Source of the DNA: Macquaria australasica
Lineage: Eukaryota; Chordata; Actinopteri; Centrarchiformes; Percichthyidae
NCBI GenBank assembly: GCA_005408345.1
Contig: SEMN01000262.1
Location: 496,001 to 560,000, forward strand
Direction of reading: 5' to 3'
DNA length: 64,000 nucleotides
The notes under the pieces were generated by a model that was given only the letters and a program-made list of their open reading frames with translations, did not search any database and was not told the origin of the DNA. This document shows, one piece after another, positions 30,488 to 45,354 of the stretch (position 1 is the first letter of the stretch; the number at the start of each line of letters is the position of its first letter). Both the position numbers and the translations under genes were made by a program.

Positions 30488-30822
30488 CAGTGTTGGAAAG
30501 TAAGTACATTTACTCAAGTATAGCTTCCTTGAGTGTTTTCCATTTTCTGCCACTTTATACCTCTACTCCACTACAGTTTAGACACATTTGCACACATTTT
30601 TACTTTTATCTGACAGCTTTAGTTACTGCAGATTAAGATTTTACAGTATATATGTATATAAAATCTTCATTTTAGATTTTGTACAAATCTTACATTTTGT
30701 ACAAAATCTATATATGTTCACTCAAGAAAAATTCAAAATGCACGATTTTTGCTTGTAACAAAGTATCGTCACATTGTGATATTGTGATAAGAAAGGATCT
30801 GAATCATCTGCTTCCACCACAG
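30488..30822. mobile_element. Second hAT-like MITE of the CAGTGGTGGA type
   Basis: It starts CAGTGTTGGAAAGTAAGTAC with the characteristic TTTACTCAAGTA, and ends CTTCCACCACAG, an imperfect inverted copy of the start. The flanking octamers (30480-30487 and 30823-30830) match at 6 of 8 positions, consistent with an aged 8-bp target duplication. It belongs to the same broad group as the element at 4836-5350 but is shorter and more diverged. No ORF of its own. Confidence 0.75.
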
Positions 30823-31481
30823 CTTGAATCCCAAGTGTACCTGATGGGGCTCAGAGGAGTTGTACAAGTTTCACACATTAGGCTACTCATTATCTCGTAC
30901 TAAAGGCGTGTTTTGTTGCTTTTGAATGACTGCTTCTATATCATATGACTTCATCACTTAGGTCACAGGACTTCATAGACACATTACTAAATCCTTCAAG
31001 TGTCATTTGGAATTTTAAACTAATAAGAGTCACCAGACTAAGTCACTTTAAGTCTGAATATACTCACATTCTGCGTTTTAGAAGTAGCAGTCAAAGCAAT
31101 CGGGTATCTCTGCAAACAGAATCAGTGATTTGATGGCACCATTGCCGGGGCTGAACAGTGAAACAATGCGTGATTATTTAGATGCATTCTCTTCTAATTG
31201 CATCCTGTTTTATTACACTGCATGCTCGCTAATGAAGGAAAAGGGTTTTCACAAAGTATGGCTGCTGCTGAATGTAGCTCATTTGTATTAGTCTAGTATA
31301 GCCTGGTCCCTAGTGTATTATGCTACCTTTTTCACCAGTTAGTCCCAGTCCCAAAGGAAAAGGCTGTTCTTCCTCATCCCTCCTGATTCCTCAGGGCTCT
31401 AAAGGCCAAGGAGTCACAACTGTCCTTAATGACTTTTAATGCCTATACAACAGAGTTCCTGCATTACTAACCACACCTCAA

Positions 31482-31513
31482 TATATACATACATATATAT
31501 ATATATATATATA
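31482..31513. repeat. (AT)n microsatellite
   Basis: A TA/CATA run grading into pure AT. Confidence 0.92.
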
Positions 31514-34500
31514 AGTTAAATTCACAATAGTTACTTTCTTCTTATGTCATAGTTTATAACAACATCCTGCAATAACGGTGGAATTTAAAAGATAATTGCT
31601 TGAAGCTTATTACATTTAGTCTGCATTATTATGCTCCTGGCTCTTGGCCATGCACCGGTTCAGGTTAAATGGGGGCATGCTTTATGGCCACATAAGGCAA
31701 TGTGGGCTGGCTCTTCCTACAGTTTGCTTGAGCTTTGGTCCACTTTTGCTTTACTATGCAAACTCAGGCTCCAGATGAACAATATTAATGCACCCACAAA
31801 TTCCAACTGCTAACAGGCCAGTAGAGATATAAGAGTCACTTTGTCCATTATAACCTCTGCCAGTTGAGGATAACTGCACATTACAGGTAAATGAATGTGT
31901 GCATCACACTTGCATGCCCATTCAAAGTGAAAGAAAAAAAGCATGTAGACTATGTAGACTAAACCAAAAGGGAACTGTTGTTGTTCTTATGGTAGCCATA
32001 GTAATGCTTACTCGCTTCTGCTTCACACAGTCCTTTATATTGTGCCATAAGATTGCAGCTACATTGTAGGGCAATGCACTATTACTATTATATATTTAAC
32101 TTTTTATTTGCTTCTTGGGTAGCTTTTGAATATTATCTGTTGCCCTATGTTGTTGGGTTTGTTTTTTCAAATGTATGGTGTATTCATGAGTACCAGATGT
32201 CAGTTTTGGCAAGTTTTCATTGAGAATATAGAGGCACTTCTTTATGATATATGTAATACATATAGTAATTATACTGTAATACAATCATGTCAAATTCATT
32301 TACTTTATTATTTGTGGGCTCAAATAGCATTCCATGTCAAAAACAAGACATTTTGAGCCAAAATGTGTTTATGTGGTACAAAATGAACCACCATAAAATA
32401 TACCACAGCTCTGATAACTTCCTGCCCCGGCCCCTCATGCATAGTTACACTCATCTAAATGTCTAAACAGTATCTGCTCTCTGTGTCTACGTGGAAAAGT
32501 CATTCACCTTTTCATGTTATCTACAGATCAAAACATAGGCCATCATTAATACTGCTGCAACATAACATGAGTGTAGTATTCTAATACTTAGGCAAAATTT
32601 GTAAATAGTTTTTCTCCATCTTCTGAAAGCATTTGGTCCACAGGTTATTCTGCTCTCTCCTCCGCGTCAGACAGTAACAATAGTCGTGACAAAAAAGACT
32701 CAGGCAGAAACAGTCCCCAGCTGTTTTCGTGGAGTGTTTTCAATCAGTAAAGTTTCTGCTGTGTAGTGGTTCGTACTGAGGTCAGGCTGATGCCAACTGA
32801 CAACAGTGTGGATGCAAATTGCTCTCAGCATCTCCTTTAGCAGCACTTTTGTGTCGACATACACGCCTCCCATCTTCCCAAAGTGATGCCAGCAACAAAA
32901 AAGTGATGTTAGCAAAAATACATCCCACACTAAGGTAGTGATTTACATCAGCTCATTAAGTTTCACCTGAACATGATGCTACAGTATATGTGATTAGATC
33001 ATTTCTCAAATCCACATTTTCACACAAAAGATAAAATCTAGTATTAGATTCGCTATAGGAACCTGAATCAATATTAAAATGACATGAGTATTAATTGGCA
33101 TCACATTTCCATCATGTGCAAGGAGTCAAGATCTTTCCTGACACCTGTGTCTCACCTGTCTGTTGTTGTCGCACGCCTTCACAGAACCTGCTGTTCCAAT
33201 CTCCACCTTTCCCCCCTATAAGTCTTGACTTTCTTTATCTCTTGTTTTCACTCCGTCTACAACTCTTCCTCTTCTTTCTGCTGCCTTTGTTTCACTCTGC
33301 CCATTGATTTACCTCAAAGCCAGACCAGCTGGCTTTGGATGCTTTCCTCCGAGCCCTAAGAGGCCCGTCTTCACACCCTGTTCTTCCTCTTGTCCCTTGG
33401 TCTCTCTGCCGGCAGAGAGCAAGGGGTGCAGTGGTTTGAAGGGTAGGACCCCAGATGGACATAGACATGTCGGGCATGCGTTATGCGATGGGGCTTGGCT
33501 CAGGGCGCTCTGGGCCCAGCCACAGCTGTCAGTCATAACTCCAGAAGGTGTTAAGGATTTTTCCTTCTCACAGAAGGCTGGAAAGAATACAAAAACGTAA
33601 TTGTCTACAACATAGTGAACATAAAATGCTTATAAGTGTAGGTGGGAGACCTCACTGTAGTTTGGTTTACAGTAAAATAAGTCTTCATAGTACAACATTT
33701 TTTCATGTAGGTTACAAACATCTTTTTAAACTTTATTCATCAAATGTTCATGTGAGGTAGGTGGGAAACCTAGTTTGCGTGATATAGTGAGTGATGTATT
33801 TCAACAAGTTGCAGGGACGTGCCAAATAACGGTTTGTTCCAGCAAGGCTTTGATGCGCGACAGCTGGCATTTCCAACATTGCGCCAGACCACAAATAGAC
33901 CCAGACACTCTTTCTCTCCAATTAAAAAAGGGACTAAAACACGCGTCTCATGCAGCGAGCTTTATTAGGCTATATAAGTCAAGTTTGATCTACAATACGA
34001 TAGCGAGGAAAGAAATAGATGTTTATTTTGTAAATGAGAAAAGCACAAACAGATCACTGAGTCACACAATTTTCTGAGACAGCAATCCGACCACCGAGCT
34101 CTGAAATAACATTTAATTATCTGAGTCTCATTAAAACACCCATCACCAATCCCTGGTCCTCCACTTGCTGCACACTACACATTCAGTCATGGGACAAACA
34201 CTGCTAACAAATGCCATACTGCGGTTTCAGTGACTTTTGAGATAACGATTCTGAAATATAAAGTTACCCATTACATACTCTGCAGTGTTTATTAAACAAA
34301 GTTAAGTTGAAAGTACAAACATATTCAAATCTAGAAGGGTTTTTACTGTAAAGTCCTTGTGTTGATTAATTTAATTGATGGTTCCAAAGTGCTAAAATTC
34401 TCCACTCACAGTGATTTTAATCATATTGATGGTACAAAACTCTTCCAATAAAGTTGTATCTGAGGAGACCGCAGAAATGTGTTAGATAATCAAGATCAAG

Positions 34501-35670
34501 ATCTAAAAATACTCCATGTCTCACAGTCTGGATCTCTTCTCTCATTACCCACTGTAATTAAAAGTAACCAAGGCCTGCCGGCTCCAAATAGCATAGAATA
34601 GCACACAACTGTTAATGTGAAGGAATGACACTTGAAATGAAAACCCTCATGATATCAGTTCGCTGAGGAAAGTGGAGCAGATAACACGGAGCTATGAGTA
34701 TTCCAGTGAATGTGGGTCAGTAGAGAGGTGTCCGGTTAGATTTAGTGGTCAACTGCAGTCAAACGTTCTTTTGCAAATCAAGACAATGCAGTTGCAGTGT
34801 ATTTGTTATACAGGTTTAATGATAGGAACGACTTCTCAGCTGTCCTGTGATGTGTTTTTTCTCTTATTCATATCTCACTTCTGTACAACTTTGACACTCT
34901 GCAGTAGGTTTTGTGGAGCGCCTGTGCTCTTCCTGAGGCAGAGAACGACAGCACACACACAAAGGTCCTTATGATGAGCTGATGATCTCTCTTGAGATTA
35001 GCCGTCTCTTGGGTTTCATAAAGTATTCTTCTCTGTTTGTCACACAGCTGAATGCTTATCAACTGCAAGGTGGGGTAGCCGAACATCCATCCTGTCTTGT
35101 TTGCATGATGGGCCCCCATTTTTCCGCCTGCAGATGTACAGAGATCCAGATAATAACACAAGCTCTTTAATTATCTCCAATATTCACATGAGCCTATAGC
35201 TCCATTTATAAAATGTAGTCTCCATCGTACTGAGCTCATTAAAAATTGAACAAGGTCAGGAATGAAACTGTTCTTACCATTACTCATTTTGTCCCTAATT
35301 TCAAGTATTATTTAATTAATCACCTGGAATGACTCAAATAATTCAAAATGTCATACGTTGCTGGGTGATATTATCGAATTCCATACTTACAAACATACAT
35401 TTTTGTAAGCTAAATGGAACAAGACACTAATTTCTAACTAATTTCTTCCTTTTTTCAAAATAAATTTATGTGGTCCCATTTATTATGCAAAAAAAAAAAG
35501 AAAAAAGAAAAAACACATTCATGATGCCTTGATGGTGCATTTTCTCGCTTTTAGGGGAAAAACAGTAATGTTCTTTGAGGCATAACGATCATTTTGTACT
35601 TAAGCATTCACTGTTGGCTAATTTCACAGATTTTCTGACTTGATGATTGCATCATAAGTGAAAACCTTGT

Positions 35671-35673
<3 letters not shown>

Positions 35674-35729
<56 letters not shown>
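35674..35729. repeat. (GT)n microsatellite
   Basis: About 28 uninterrupted GT units. Confidence 0.97.
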
Positions 35730-35732
<3 letters not shown>

Positions 35733-38700
35733 TGTGAGTTTCTGACATCGCCAAAGCCAGTCAGCAGGTGCCATCACTTCTCATTCCCACCATGTACAGT
35801 GTAAAGACATGTTGAGGACGAGCAGGATCAAGGGAGTCTGCCAAAGGGAACGTGTGGGAGAGACCACTCTAATTTCTGCCTTTCAGCCAGTTCTTGGCAT
35901 TTTAGCTACGATTCCACATCAAGCTAATGCTAATGTAATTCAGTTTGTCAGTCTGTATAGCAAGAAAGCTAAAGATATCTGAATATACTGTCACTGTTTA
36001 CCTGTAGGCAGCATTTAGGGAAGACACGGTGTTCTCCACTCCGATGAAAATGCTGGGGGTTTTTAATCATTAGACCTTTTTAACTAATAGGTGGCACGTT
36101 AATGAGGCCTGAAATATAGTGTACAGTAGGCCCACATTAAAAAGAAAAAAACAAAACACATATTAGAACGTTTTTCCTTATACTAACTTTTGTTTTTGCT
36201 ATCATGTTTTCTGAATTGCTGCTCCACTGCTGCCTTTGAACACTGGGCACAATATTACATGCATATTCCCCCACAATGCTCCATTACTGCGCGGCTGATT
36301 TCTAAAAACCTACCCTATCACACAATTGTAGGTAGTAGGTGCCCATTTCTCACTAAGCATTATGACTCATACCAGGCATAGAGCAGCTATCCAACTCTAA
36401 TCCACAAGAGATAATTTGGTATTCATGTTTTACAAATGTGCTTGAGAAAAATCCCTAAATCTTTTTGGCAAGTGCAGTCGAGAAAGTCGTGCAAGCATGT
36501 CATCCACCATGAAAAGGCAGCGGCATGGTTGAGTAAAGCGGGTCTTTGTCTCTTGAATTCAGCCTGAAAGACACAGCCATCATCAGCTTTCTTTGTTGCA
36601 GACTTTGTCTTTCCAGCATTTTGCTGGTTTTCTCAAAGGTAAATAGAGGCTTGACTCAGTGGGACACATGCAGTTTTCCTACAACAGGTAATAAATTTGC
36701 ATGTCAGGCCTGCGCGTCACAGATTAAACATGCTTTGTTTGAGATGATTTATGAGCGCGATGTCGTGCTGGGTGCACTTGGCTGTAAGGAGCTGAGGGTT
36801 TGATGGTGGTGAGGGGGTAGCAGGTGGGGCGGTGGGTTGGTGAGTGTCAGATTTGTCTTACAGGAAGACTGATCTGTAGCTGCTCCGAGGGTGCCCACTG
36901 CAACACAAACCTCTGTCATTAATCACACACAGCCTCGGAGTACAGAGCGCTTTGTCTTCTCCTCCTCTCACACCAGTGCTGCAAGCTGTCACCATCCTGA
37001 GAAAAGCTTACTTCAGAACAACTATCAAGAAGTAAGAGAAACTACTGGTGCCTTTGTGAAACTGCAGGGTATGTATGCATTCCCACAGAGAAAGATATAA
37101 AGTTGCAACACTAAAACAGGACCCTTTACTTATTTTCCTCTTCACAGTATGACAGCTGTTACATGTCATCTCTACCAGTCACTGAAGAAAAAAGTATTCT
37201 ATAAAACCAAAAGATCCTAAACTCATGTTTGAGTAGTTGCATTCATATCTTCTGCTTTTTGTCTAGACATTGCCTGACTATAAAGTCTGCACTATTCTCA
37301 TACGCTTTCTCCTTCAGAGAAGGTTACCTAGATCTACAGGATTAAGATCATTCACTATCCTTACACAGAAACAGCTGATTCAGCAAGCCGCACAGCTAAA
37401 AGCATGTTGACTTATAATCCAAATACAGCTGACCGCTGATGCCCCACTTTCTACTGATCTCACACACTCACTCCTTCCATTCTGAGCTTGAATTTGAGGT
37501 CATTAATCACAGCAGTAGTATTAAATTAGAGATCTTCTTTGAGGGTGATTTTTGACTTGCAACATACAATATGTGCATTCAACCCCCATAGGAACAAGAG
37601 CATCCCTTCCAAACAAACAAACTAGATGTGTTAGTTGCCTGTGTGATGTAAACTGTACCTGTATATTCTCCATGATAGTTTCCACACACACACAGTTTGA
37701 TGTCTTATCGCAAAAGTCTATTAAACCCTTGTCTTACACAAGAATCTCCCTTGTAATGTGTTGAAGCGTTTTCATGGACATAATAGGAATAATAGGCGAT
37801 ACTGTGGCAGGAAGAAAGGGGTTTTTATGAGATCCAGAGAGGTGGAAAAAAAGAAGAATACAAAAAGGAGATAAAAACTTGTTATGGTGTACAGTAATGG
37901 TGAGGGCATAGAAAGAGCACAAATAGCAGAATAGTGCAGGCAAAAAAGGACAGAAAGTAAGGAGTCCATTCTTGAGTCTGTGGCTCAAAAGTTGAAGTCC
38001 TAGAAAAACAAATATTCAGAAAAGAAGCAAAACAGAAAGCAGAGCAAAGCATAAAACAACAACCTTCTAGTTATACGGTACATACTCTAAAGCATCTGAA
38101 AGAAACTGGTATTCTCTGTGCATTTTAATGTATTCTCTGCTCCCTGAAACTGTGAAATTTTCACGTCAAAATCTATATTTTCTTCGCACTGAAATATGGG
38201 CTAAAATTTGCCATCTACCCTAAGCATCTCATAAACAGTTAATTTCTGAATGTAACCCTAGGTGGTCAGGAAGGGGAATAACGATCTGTCAAAATAGAGC
38301 TCAGGTCCACAAAGCATGCTTTCAGTGTGGAGGGCCAGATATGTGAAGTATATAATTGCATGCACTGTTTAACATTTATTACATTCAGTACACCATTGCG
38401 GTTTGTTTATCGTAACATACCAGGCAAACAGAGTTAATGTGTGCGTAGGCAAATATTTGCAGCACTATATCAAATTCAGCTACCAAATTAAGGATATCAG
38501 AGGGGCCAAATAGGGTCGTGTGTGAAATAACACAGTTGTTAGGCCATCCGCTGTTCCATACACAGATTGCCCTATCACACGAGTTGTTGGAGTGTTTGCA
38601 CACAGAGCTTTGCCGCCTGCGGGCTTATATATCACACTGTGCCTTATTAAGAGCTTTAACAAAATCTGGCTTTCACTAGCCCCCCTTAGTCACCACTCTG

Positions 38701-41700
38701 AGGGCAGCAGTCTTCAGGACCTCAGTTTGTACACAGCCCCGTCTAAACGGCTAGTCCCGCTAAACAGACCGGGGCAGTGTACATGTGCTTGATAGATAAA
38801 AGACGAAGAGTGGAGATATTATAGCTGTGCTGTATAAATTCATAGCAGAGTTCTAAAGTGATATGCTTCTTCCTGTAAGTGGTGTAGGAGATCAGACACA
38901 CTCAGCTTTATTGGATGTCATGGCTTGATGTGATTCAATTTTATTTTTCAACATATCGAACTGCCTATTTAGACGCGCACCGCAAAATCCTTCACATTAT
39001 ACCAATAAAAAAGCCAGAAAAGTGACTTGTATTGAAAATATTTTTATTCTCAGGAAATTTCATTTATAACCCGATTTTACAGTAACAAGTTCTGATAACC
39101 ATGAAGAGAGCATGGTAATGGTCTCATGGTACAAGTTCAGCTGTCAGACAGACAAGCCATTTACTTTTATGCAAAAGTAATGAGCAGTGGTCCAAGAGAG
39201 TGAACCGCTGACCCATAAATTGATTATCTCCAGCTGCACGCTGACCCACTGAAATGACTTCACTGTAATCGCTGAAAGTTATGATGTATTCTGGGTGTAG
39301 CCTAACTGTGTCCTATTGCTTCAGTCACCAAAATAGAGGACTCCATTTTTTTATAGCATGCTGGGAATTCCCCCCCATTTCCTCATGCTCTTGACCTCCC
39401 ACTCTCCATTGTATGTGCGAGGAGAGGGTCTGGGACCCAGAGTAGCCCTTGCAGCTCTGCCAGGCTGACAGATCAGCTCGTCGTGCCCTCTACTGCTCTG
39501 TCTGCACTGCGGCTCCATTGTTCTGCCCTCTCAGGCCGAGCCGCGGGGCAACTCCTCACCATTGTGTCTGACAGACCTGCAACCTGATACCACGGCAGCA
39601 GGCGCCTGCCTCCGTCCCTGTGGAACACTGATGCAGCATGTGTATGTGCATGTGGGTGTGTATGTGTGTGTGTACATTAAGTTTTAATTACATTTACACA
39701 GACAAAGAACTGCAAAACATTTGGGGTAGATAAAGTGTAGATAAAGTGTTGTATTATAATCAGGGGCTTTTAGCAATCAAAACCATGCAGTAGTTCATTA
39801 TTGCACAGGAGAAATTAACACGATCCAGGCACCATAGGCACAGGAACAAACCTGGGACTACACTGTAGTAGGCTAGGAAGTATGTCTACAATGCTCCTAT
39901 TTAGTAGCAAACTATACACTCACAGTCACATCTTTACTGCAACAAGAGGAAGACTGACATCTTATCTCACCTACACAGAGAAATGGAAAAACTGAGCCTG
40001 AAGAAGCCTGTAGTGCAGACACAACACAACAGCCTATACACATCAAAGCAAGCCCCAACCAAGCTGAGCATGCCGTTGTGTGTCACTGAGGAATAGTCCT
40101 CTTTTTATGTAACACACAGATGATTAAAGAGTTCAACACAGCAAGCAGACTAATGACTCCACTGGGTTGCGGGGGAACTCAGGAGAGAAGACGGCAGGGC
40201 CTCTGGAGAATACTTGCTGAAACAGGGATAGGTTCTAAAATATACAAATTTATTCATCAGAAAGCAGTCTTTTTATGTCATCGATGTGTGCGTATGTGAG
40301 TGTGTGCAGGTGGCAGAGAGTGAATGTGAGCGAGGAAGGCGGAGGGGGGAGAGAAGGAGATGAGAAAGAAAAAGAGAAAGCAAGTCTGATACTATCAGCC
40401 TTCTGTGAGCTAAAAAACATCAAGCAACTGGTAACAACCACCATGGAAAAAAAAAAACTGCAACTCTGCCGTAATGTTGGCTTCACTTTCTGCATCTTTG
40501 TTTCTTCTCTAATAGTTTAATGGGTATTTTAAATATCATTAATAAGTTATGTGGCACCATTTTAACAGGTCTAAATTAACACATTCTTTGGGGTTTTCAT
40601 TAGCTTTTTCTACAGTTTATCATACATGGTCATGGAGGCTATATAGCATGTACATATCCAGTGTAGTCAGGTTTATTTGCAGTGGATACATGGACACCAT
40701 TGAGTCCCCTGTGAGAGGTGACAAAGTGATGAATGGTTGTGGTGTCTCTGGCACAAAGTGCGGGAATTATTGACAGTCACTATAGGAGGAGGGACTAATG
40801 ATTAATAATCACAACCTCGTGGCAAAGGGTAATCACATGAAATTAAGAAAAAAGCTATTGGCAGGTGTAGAAGGTGCAAAGTTTGACCCTATAATCAGGT
40901 ACACAAGGATACAACTTAGTTTGTGTTATCAGCCCTAAAAATATTAATTATATTAGAAATCCACATGGAGTTTAATTTACTTAGTATACACCAAATTCAT
41001 ATTCACATACAGTATCATATAAGTAGATTAATTATCGTTATTTTATGCTTTTGTATACTATATCTTACAATATATAGAATATTTTGACAAACTATACTAA
41101 AACTCATTGTCTCATAGTGAAGGTTTTCTATGCCACTGTCAATGGGACAAAATACATGATCCAATGATGCTCCTTGGAAAAATGAGCCAACTTCCTGTCC
41201 TATAATTTCATTTGTCTGAATTACAAACTTTCTTAAAATGTCATGAAAGTGAGTTGTCTTTGACACTGTAGAAATTATATCATTAAGTTTGAGCTCCAAG
41301 GATTTTTGATAATGAATATGTCTTATTATTTGTCTGAGGTCACAAACTGGCACTCGTGCTACCAACAAGGTCCCCTTCCTGTTTAGAGTTTCTGTGTTCA
41401 TCTGAGTTAATATGGTTTCCTCCCACTCTTCAGAGATAAATAAATGTAAATGTGTGTAATGGTGGAACATAGTGTACTGTTTATATACATCACGGCTCTG
41501 TTTTCAGCATGGATTGGTATTGGTTTTCATCCCCGACACACCAAATGGGAGCGAACATAACTTAAAGGAAAACTTTTGGTCGTGGGAGGTTGGAGCCTGT
41601 CCAAGCACACATTGGACGAAAGGGAGAGTATATACTGGACAGGCTGATGGTCTATCACAGGGCTCCTGTACTTGGTTGTCTTTTTTAATTGTTACTTTGT

Positions 41701-42045
41701 TGTATTGACTGATGAGAACATGACTGTTTTTTCATTACCTCTATGCAGTCAATACAGATTTGTCTTTTGTTTTGAATCATGTCGTCAAGTGAACAAAGAC
41801 GCTTTTTTTAGTTTGAATTTTGGGGGGATTCCATTCCCTCTCTTATTGACATAATTCTGAGGCTGCTGCACACCATTGTGCTCTGAGAGGAAACATATTC
41901 CGTCCTTAGATTGAGGTGCTATTTTTACAGGTAGCCAACAGACTTGTAGAGAAACTCAGTGTGATAAGCTAAATAAGACTTTACTAGCAACACATTTGTA
42001 AAACTCAAACTATTTAGAAAAAGGGCACCAATTACATGAAATTGT

Positions 42046-42066
42046 AAAAAAAAAAAAAAAAAAAAA
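42046..42066. repeat. Poly-A tract (21 nt)
   Basis: A run of 21 A residues. No clear retroposon body or target duplication was seen beside it. Confidence 0.93.
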
Positions 42067-43299
42067 GTCCACAGTAACGTATATATTAACACATATTGTT
42101 ATAATTATAGAATTATAATTATTATAGAATTCAAACCAAAACATTGTACGAGTATAAACTTGCTTTAATTCTACTTATAAGTAGAATTTAATACACAATG
42201 AACATGTAACATACAGTCAATTTTCTATTAAGCATAACCAAAAATCACACGGGAAATCAAAGTTAGAATTTGAGATAACCTGCTTCAAATATTTTTACTC
42301 AAGTGTATTTGAGATTTAAACCCATCTGGTTCCATTTAAATCTTTTTCAATTTACTCTAGGGATTGTTTAAGTTCAGTTTCATATCCACAAGGGCTTTGC
42401 TACCCCTTCTCTTTAGTTCAAGGCCTCTTTTAGAAATAGAACATAATACCCAGAACATACATCATTTTAGAGGAAGAGCTCTTCATCCCTGGATATGGCA
42501 TTGAAATAGTAAATGCAAATCCACTAAAATGGTTAGTCCTCATGAGAGCCATCCAGAATGGGATGACAACATAAACAATGGTGCAGATAGTTGTTCAAAC
42601 CAGCTGCACATTGCTATTGTTAGGATTAGCATGGTAATCTCAGGGCTGGAAAAGCTCACTGTAGAGACACCTGATCAGCCAGAATGGATAAGTATTTGTT
42701 CCTTTTTCATTTCAGACAAATATTACAAACAGGGTACCTCCATATTATGATGGACATTTAGGATGAGATTGCATGAAGTTGAAAATAGAGAACAAAATAT
42801 AAGAGAAGTGTTAGCAACACATTATGAGAGAGACAATGTAGAGGAGGACTATAACCAGGCAAAGAAAAGGAAGAAGGAAAATATAAAGGATAAGAAAAGA
42901 GAGCAAAATGAGAGCTTGTGCTTGTCTGGATGGACAGAAGGCCTGCAGAGCTTGGCAGGAGTCCTGCTTCTGACAGCAGCTGCGGCCTCAGTTTTATATC
43001 TTAAGGTGGTGCCTTGACTCCGCACCAGCCTTTCTATCTCCAGCTCTCATGTTTTCAATCAGAGGGGACCATAAATTATTGTCAGCAGTAATCACAGCTG
43101 TCCACTGTGGGCCTGCTGAGGGGTCCCAGCCTGTCCGGGTGCATCAAGTCACGCTGGATCACGGCACCTCTGATATGGGCAGTAGGAAGGACCTGCGAGC
43201 GGGGTAAGACACAACACAAAAGTTTAAAAGAGGTGCAGTTTATCAAAGAACCTGAAGCCAATGAAAATGATCTGCTGGATGAGGGGACTGAACTCTGAC

Positions 43300-43670
43300 T
43301 TAAAGGAATAGTTCACCTGAAAATGACAATTAAGTTATGATACACCAATATCATAAACAGACAATAAAGATCTATTGTATTCTATTCCATATCAGTGTCT
43401 ATGGACAGTGTTCATCTTTTTACAGCTCCATAAAACATTTCCAAAAATCACGCACCTTGTCATTAAATATACATAAATATATAGGAAATTATAAGGTACA
43501 TATTGGACTTTTGACCCATGCAAAATTCTTTGTTGTCCCGGTTAGTTTAGGAGAAAGCTCAGATGAAACTTCCTGTGTTTATTTTTTGTTCCAACTTCAG
43601 CTGAGTTTTGATGACAAGGGGGTGAGTTGTAAACTACTGAATATTACATTTAGGGTGAACAATTTATTTT
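43300..43670. mobile_element. Teleost MITE with AATAGTTCACC termini
   Basis: The left end is TTAAAGGAATAGTTCACCTG and the right end is TAGGGTGAACAATTTATT, giving inverted termini around GGTGAACTATT. This 'rebound' end is very common in fish genomes. The interior has open frames but no domain. Target duplications are not clear. Confidence 0.7.
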
Positions 43671-45354
43671 ATTCTGTAACGTTGGAAAGCAACACAAACT
43701 GACAGACTCTACATCTGTGATCAAACATGATCATTAATTGTTGCATTCTTTAAAAACAAAAAGATGTGGTATCATTACATTCTAACCCTGAATGAAATGG
43801 GAGAATGCCTGTTAGATTTTCACTAAATGCTGGCACAGCTCTCCTCCCTAAAGTCGTAAAGCAGACAAAGTGGGTTTCCCCTCTTTCCTCTGTCCGCAAA
43901 ATTCATCTGGCTCCTTTGGCAAGCTGCCCGGGTAATCGTGGCACAGTCTGTGTTTTTCATGACAGCACTGTTATTTTGCTGTGAAAACTCTCAGCATGGG
44001 GTGGCACACCCACCTCTGGCAAGACACTGCTGTCAGAGCTGATCAGCAGAGAGCAGCCTTCCCTTTCAATTAGCCTTGTCTGTCTAAGAACAGGGCCAGG
44101 AGCACCAGCACACAGCCACACAGGCACCCAGTGGAGGAACAGCAAGGAGAGCAGGTGGGAGGAGAGGGGAGAGCTGGAGAAGTAAGCCCCAAAACTCCAA
44201 ACGGGGACTGAAATACCCTCCACTGCTGTGTGCTAAGTCCCTGTGTACCAGAAAGGGCTCTGCCATGGCACGTCACAGTAAACACACGCAGGCTCCATGG
44301 AAACACGGCCATTTGGCAGAAAAGCATGGGATGAGATATGGCACCAATGAGGCAGATAATTCCCTGAATAACTATATCTTCCCCCTCGTGTGCTATCACA
44401 GTGATGAAGAGTGAGTGTGTGTGTGAAAGAGAGAGAAAAAGAGAGCAAGCAGTGAAACAGCCATGTCACATGTTACCCATGGAGTTACTTAAGAAACAAC
44501 ACACCACAATTTACATGGCACTAATCAAGACACAAATTAGAGGTTGTTTGGGGAGCTTATGAGCAGTGTTGAAGGGGCTCGAGGAGGAGCGCTGGGAGTG
44601 AAAAGAGAAAGGGTGGCAGCCATGCCCCTAGGTTGTTTATTACAAATGCCACATCCAGGTGGGATTTGCAGAGTTGCACTCTAGCCAGCATCTTTCTCTC
44701 AGTGGAAAGAGCCCGAGGTGGAGGATGGTAAACATGGGCAGCTGTAATGCAAGAACAAATGTCCCCATGGGCTCGGCTGGGGATTTTCAACAGAGAAACT
44801 TCTAGGAGGAAGTACTGTATCGATAACCTTATCAAGTCTGTGGACATTCTTAGCTTTCAGATTCAGTTCTGCAAATTTCAAACACCATACTACCAACACA
44901 GTGCAGCCAAAGCAGATCCAACCCGCTAAGTAAGTCTGACTGGATGAAGACCTTACTTCAAAGGTCTGTCTCAAGTTGAAACGGAGCACAATCTCAACAC
45001 CTTGAGCCTTTTCTTCCTGTTTCAGTGTTTAGTTCACCAGAGCCAAGTGCGCTGAATAAAAGCAGGCAATAAGAAGTCACAGAGAAGAGAAGGACTGCGC
45101 AGTACGCTGCTCCAATTTTCCAAGCTTCATTTTCCCCTAACAGTTGAAGAGATGCTCTACTGTAATAAGTATCATGTGTTTCAGGCTATTGTAGAGGGCC
45201 ATTGTACCTATAAAACCAGCAGCCTGGAACCTGGAAAACCCATCACTGACTGGAACTTGTAAAACTTCAATGTGAGTACAGTAAAGTATTTGTCACATGT
45301 CAGAATTTTTATGCCACCTCCCATTACAGAACACTAATTAGAGCAAATCTTGTT

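Larger units (their letters stand above)
30831..43299. other. Intergenic stretch without a recognisable gene
   Basis: No exon of a known protein was identified on either strand. It holds an AT microsatellite near 31482-31513, a TG array at 35674-35729, a poly-A tract at 42046-42066 and many unrelated short frames. A GC-richer patch at about 39400-39610 has no coding logic. On the minus strand a 151-codon frame at 41015-41470 has no recognisable domain and is probably chance. By comparison with human synteny, lrrc28 would be expected between here and 58 kb, but none of its leucine-rich-repeat exons was recognised. Confidence 0.6.

Noticed and set aside
32700..32930. Minus-strand frame with a GGVYVDTK motif resembling the sugar-nucleotide (DXD) site of A4GALT-type glycosyltransferases
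   Set aside because: The match is a handful of residues, the second Asp of DXD is missing, and no other family landmarks or exons are present nearby.
33095..33190. Minus-strand donor-like GTGAGAC after a short open frame
   Set aside because: The upstream side on that strand is purine-rich with no acceptor, and no protein match was seen.
36003..36056. Minus-strand mini-exon-like frame reading IFIGVENTVSSLNAAYR with a GTAAAC donor
   Set aside because: The acceptor has a poor pyrimidine tract, a TGA lies just upstream in frame, and no protein family or partner exon could be recognised.
38385..38603. Minus-strand ORF with a plausible hydrophobic helix
   Set aside because: No family match and no splice context; it reads as chance.
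41015..41470. 151-codon minus-strand ORF
   Set aside because: No recognisable domain, no splice or promoter context, and frames of this length are expected by chance in 64 kb of AT-rich DNA on two strands.
42763..43017. Lys/Glu-rich plus-strand ORF resembling a coiled coil
   Set aside because: It comes from a purine-rich tract; the low-complexity composition explains it.
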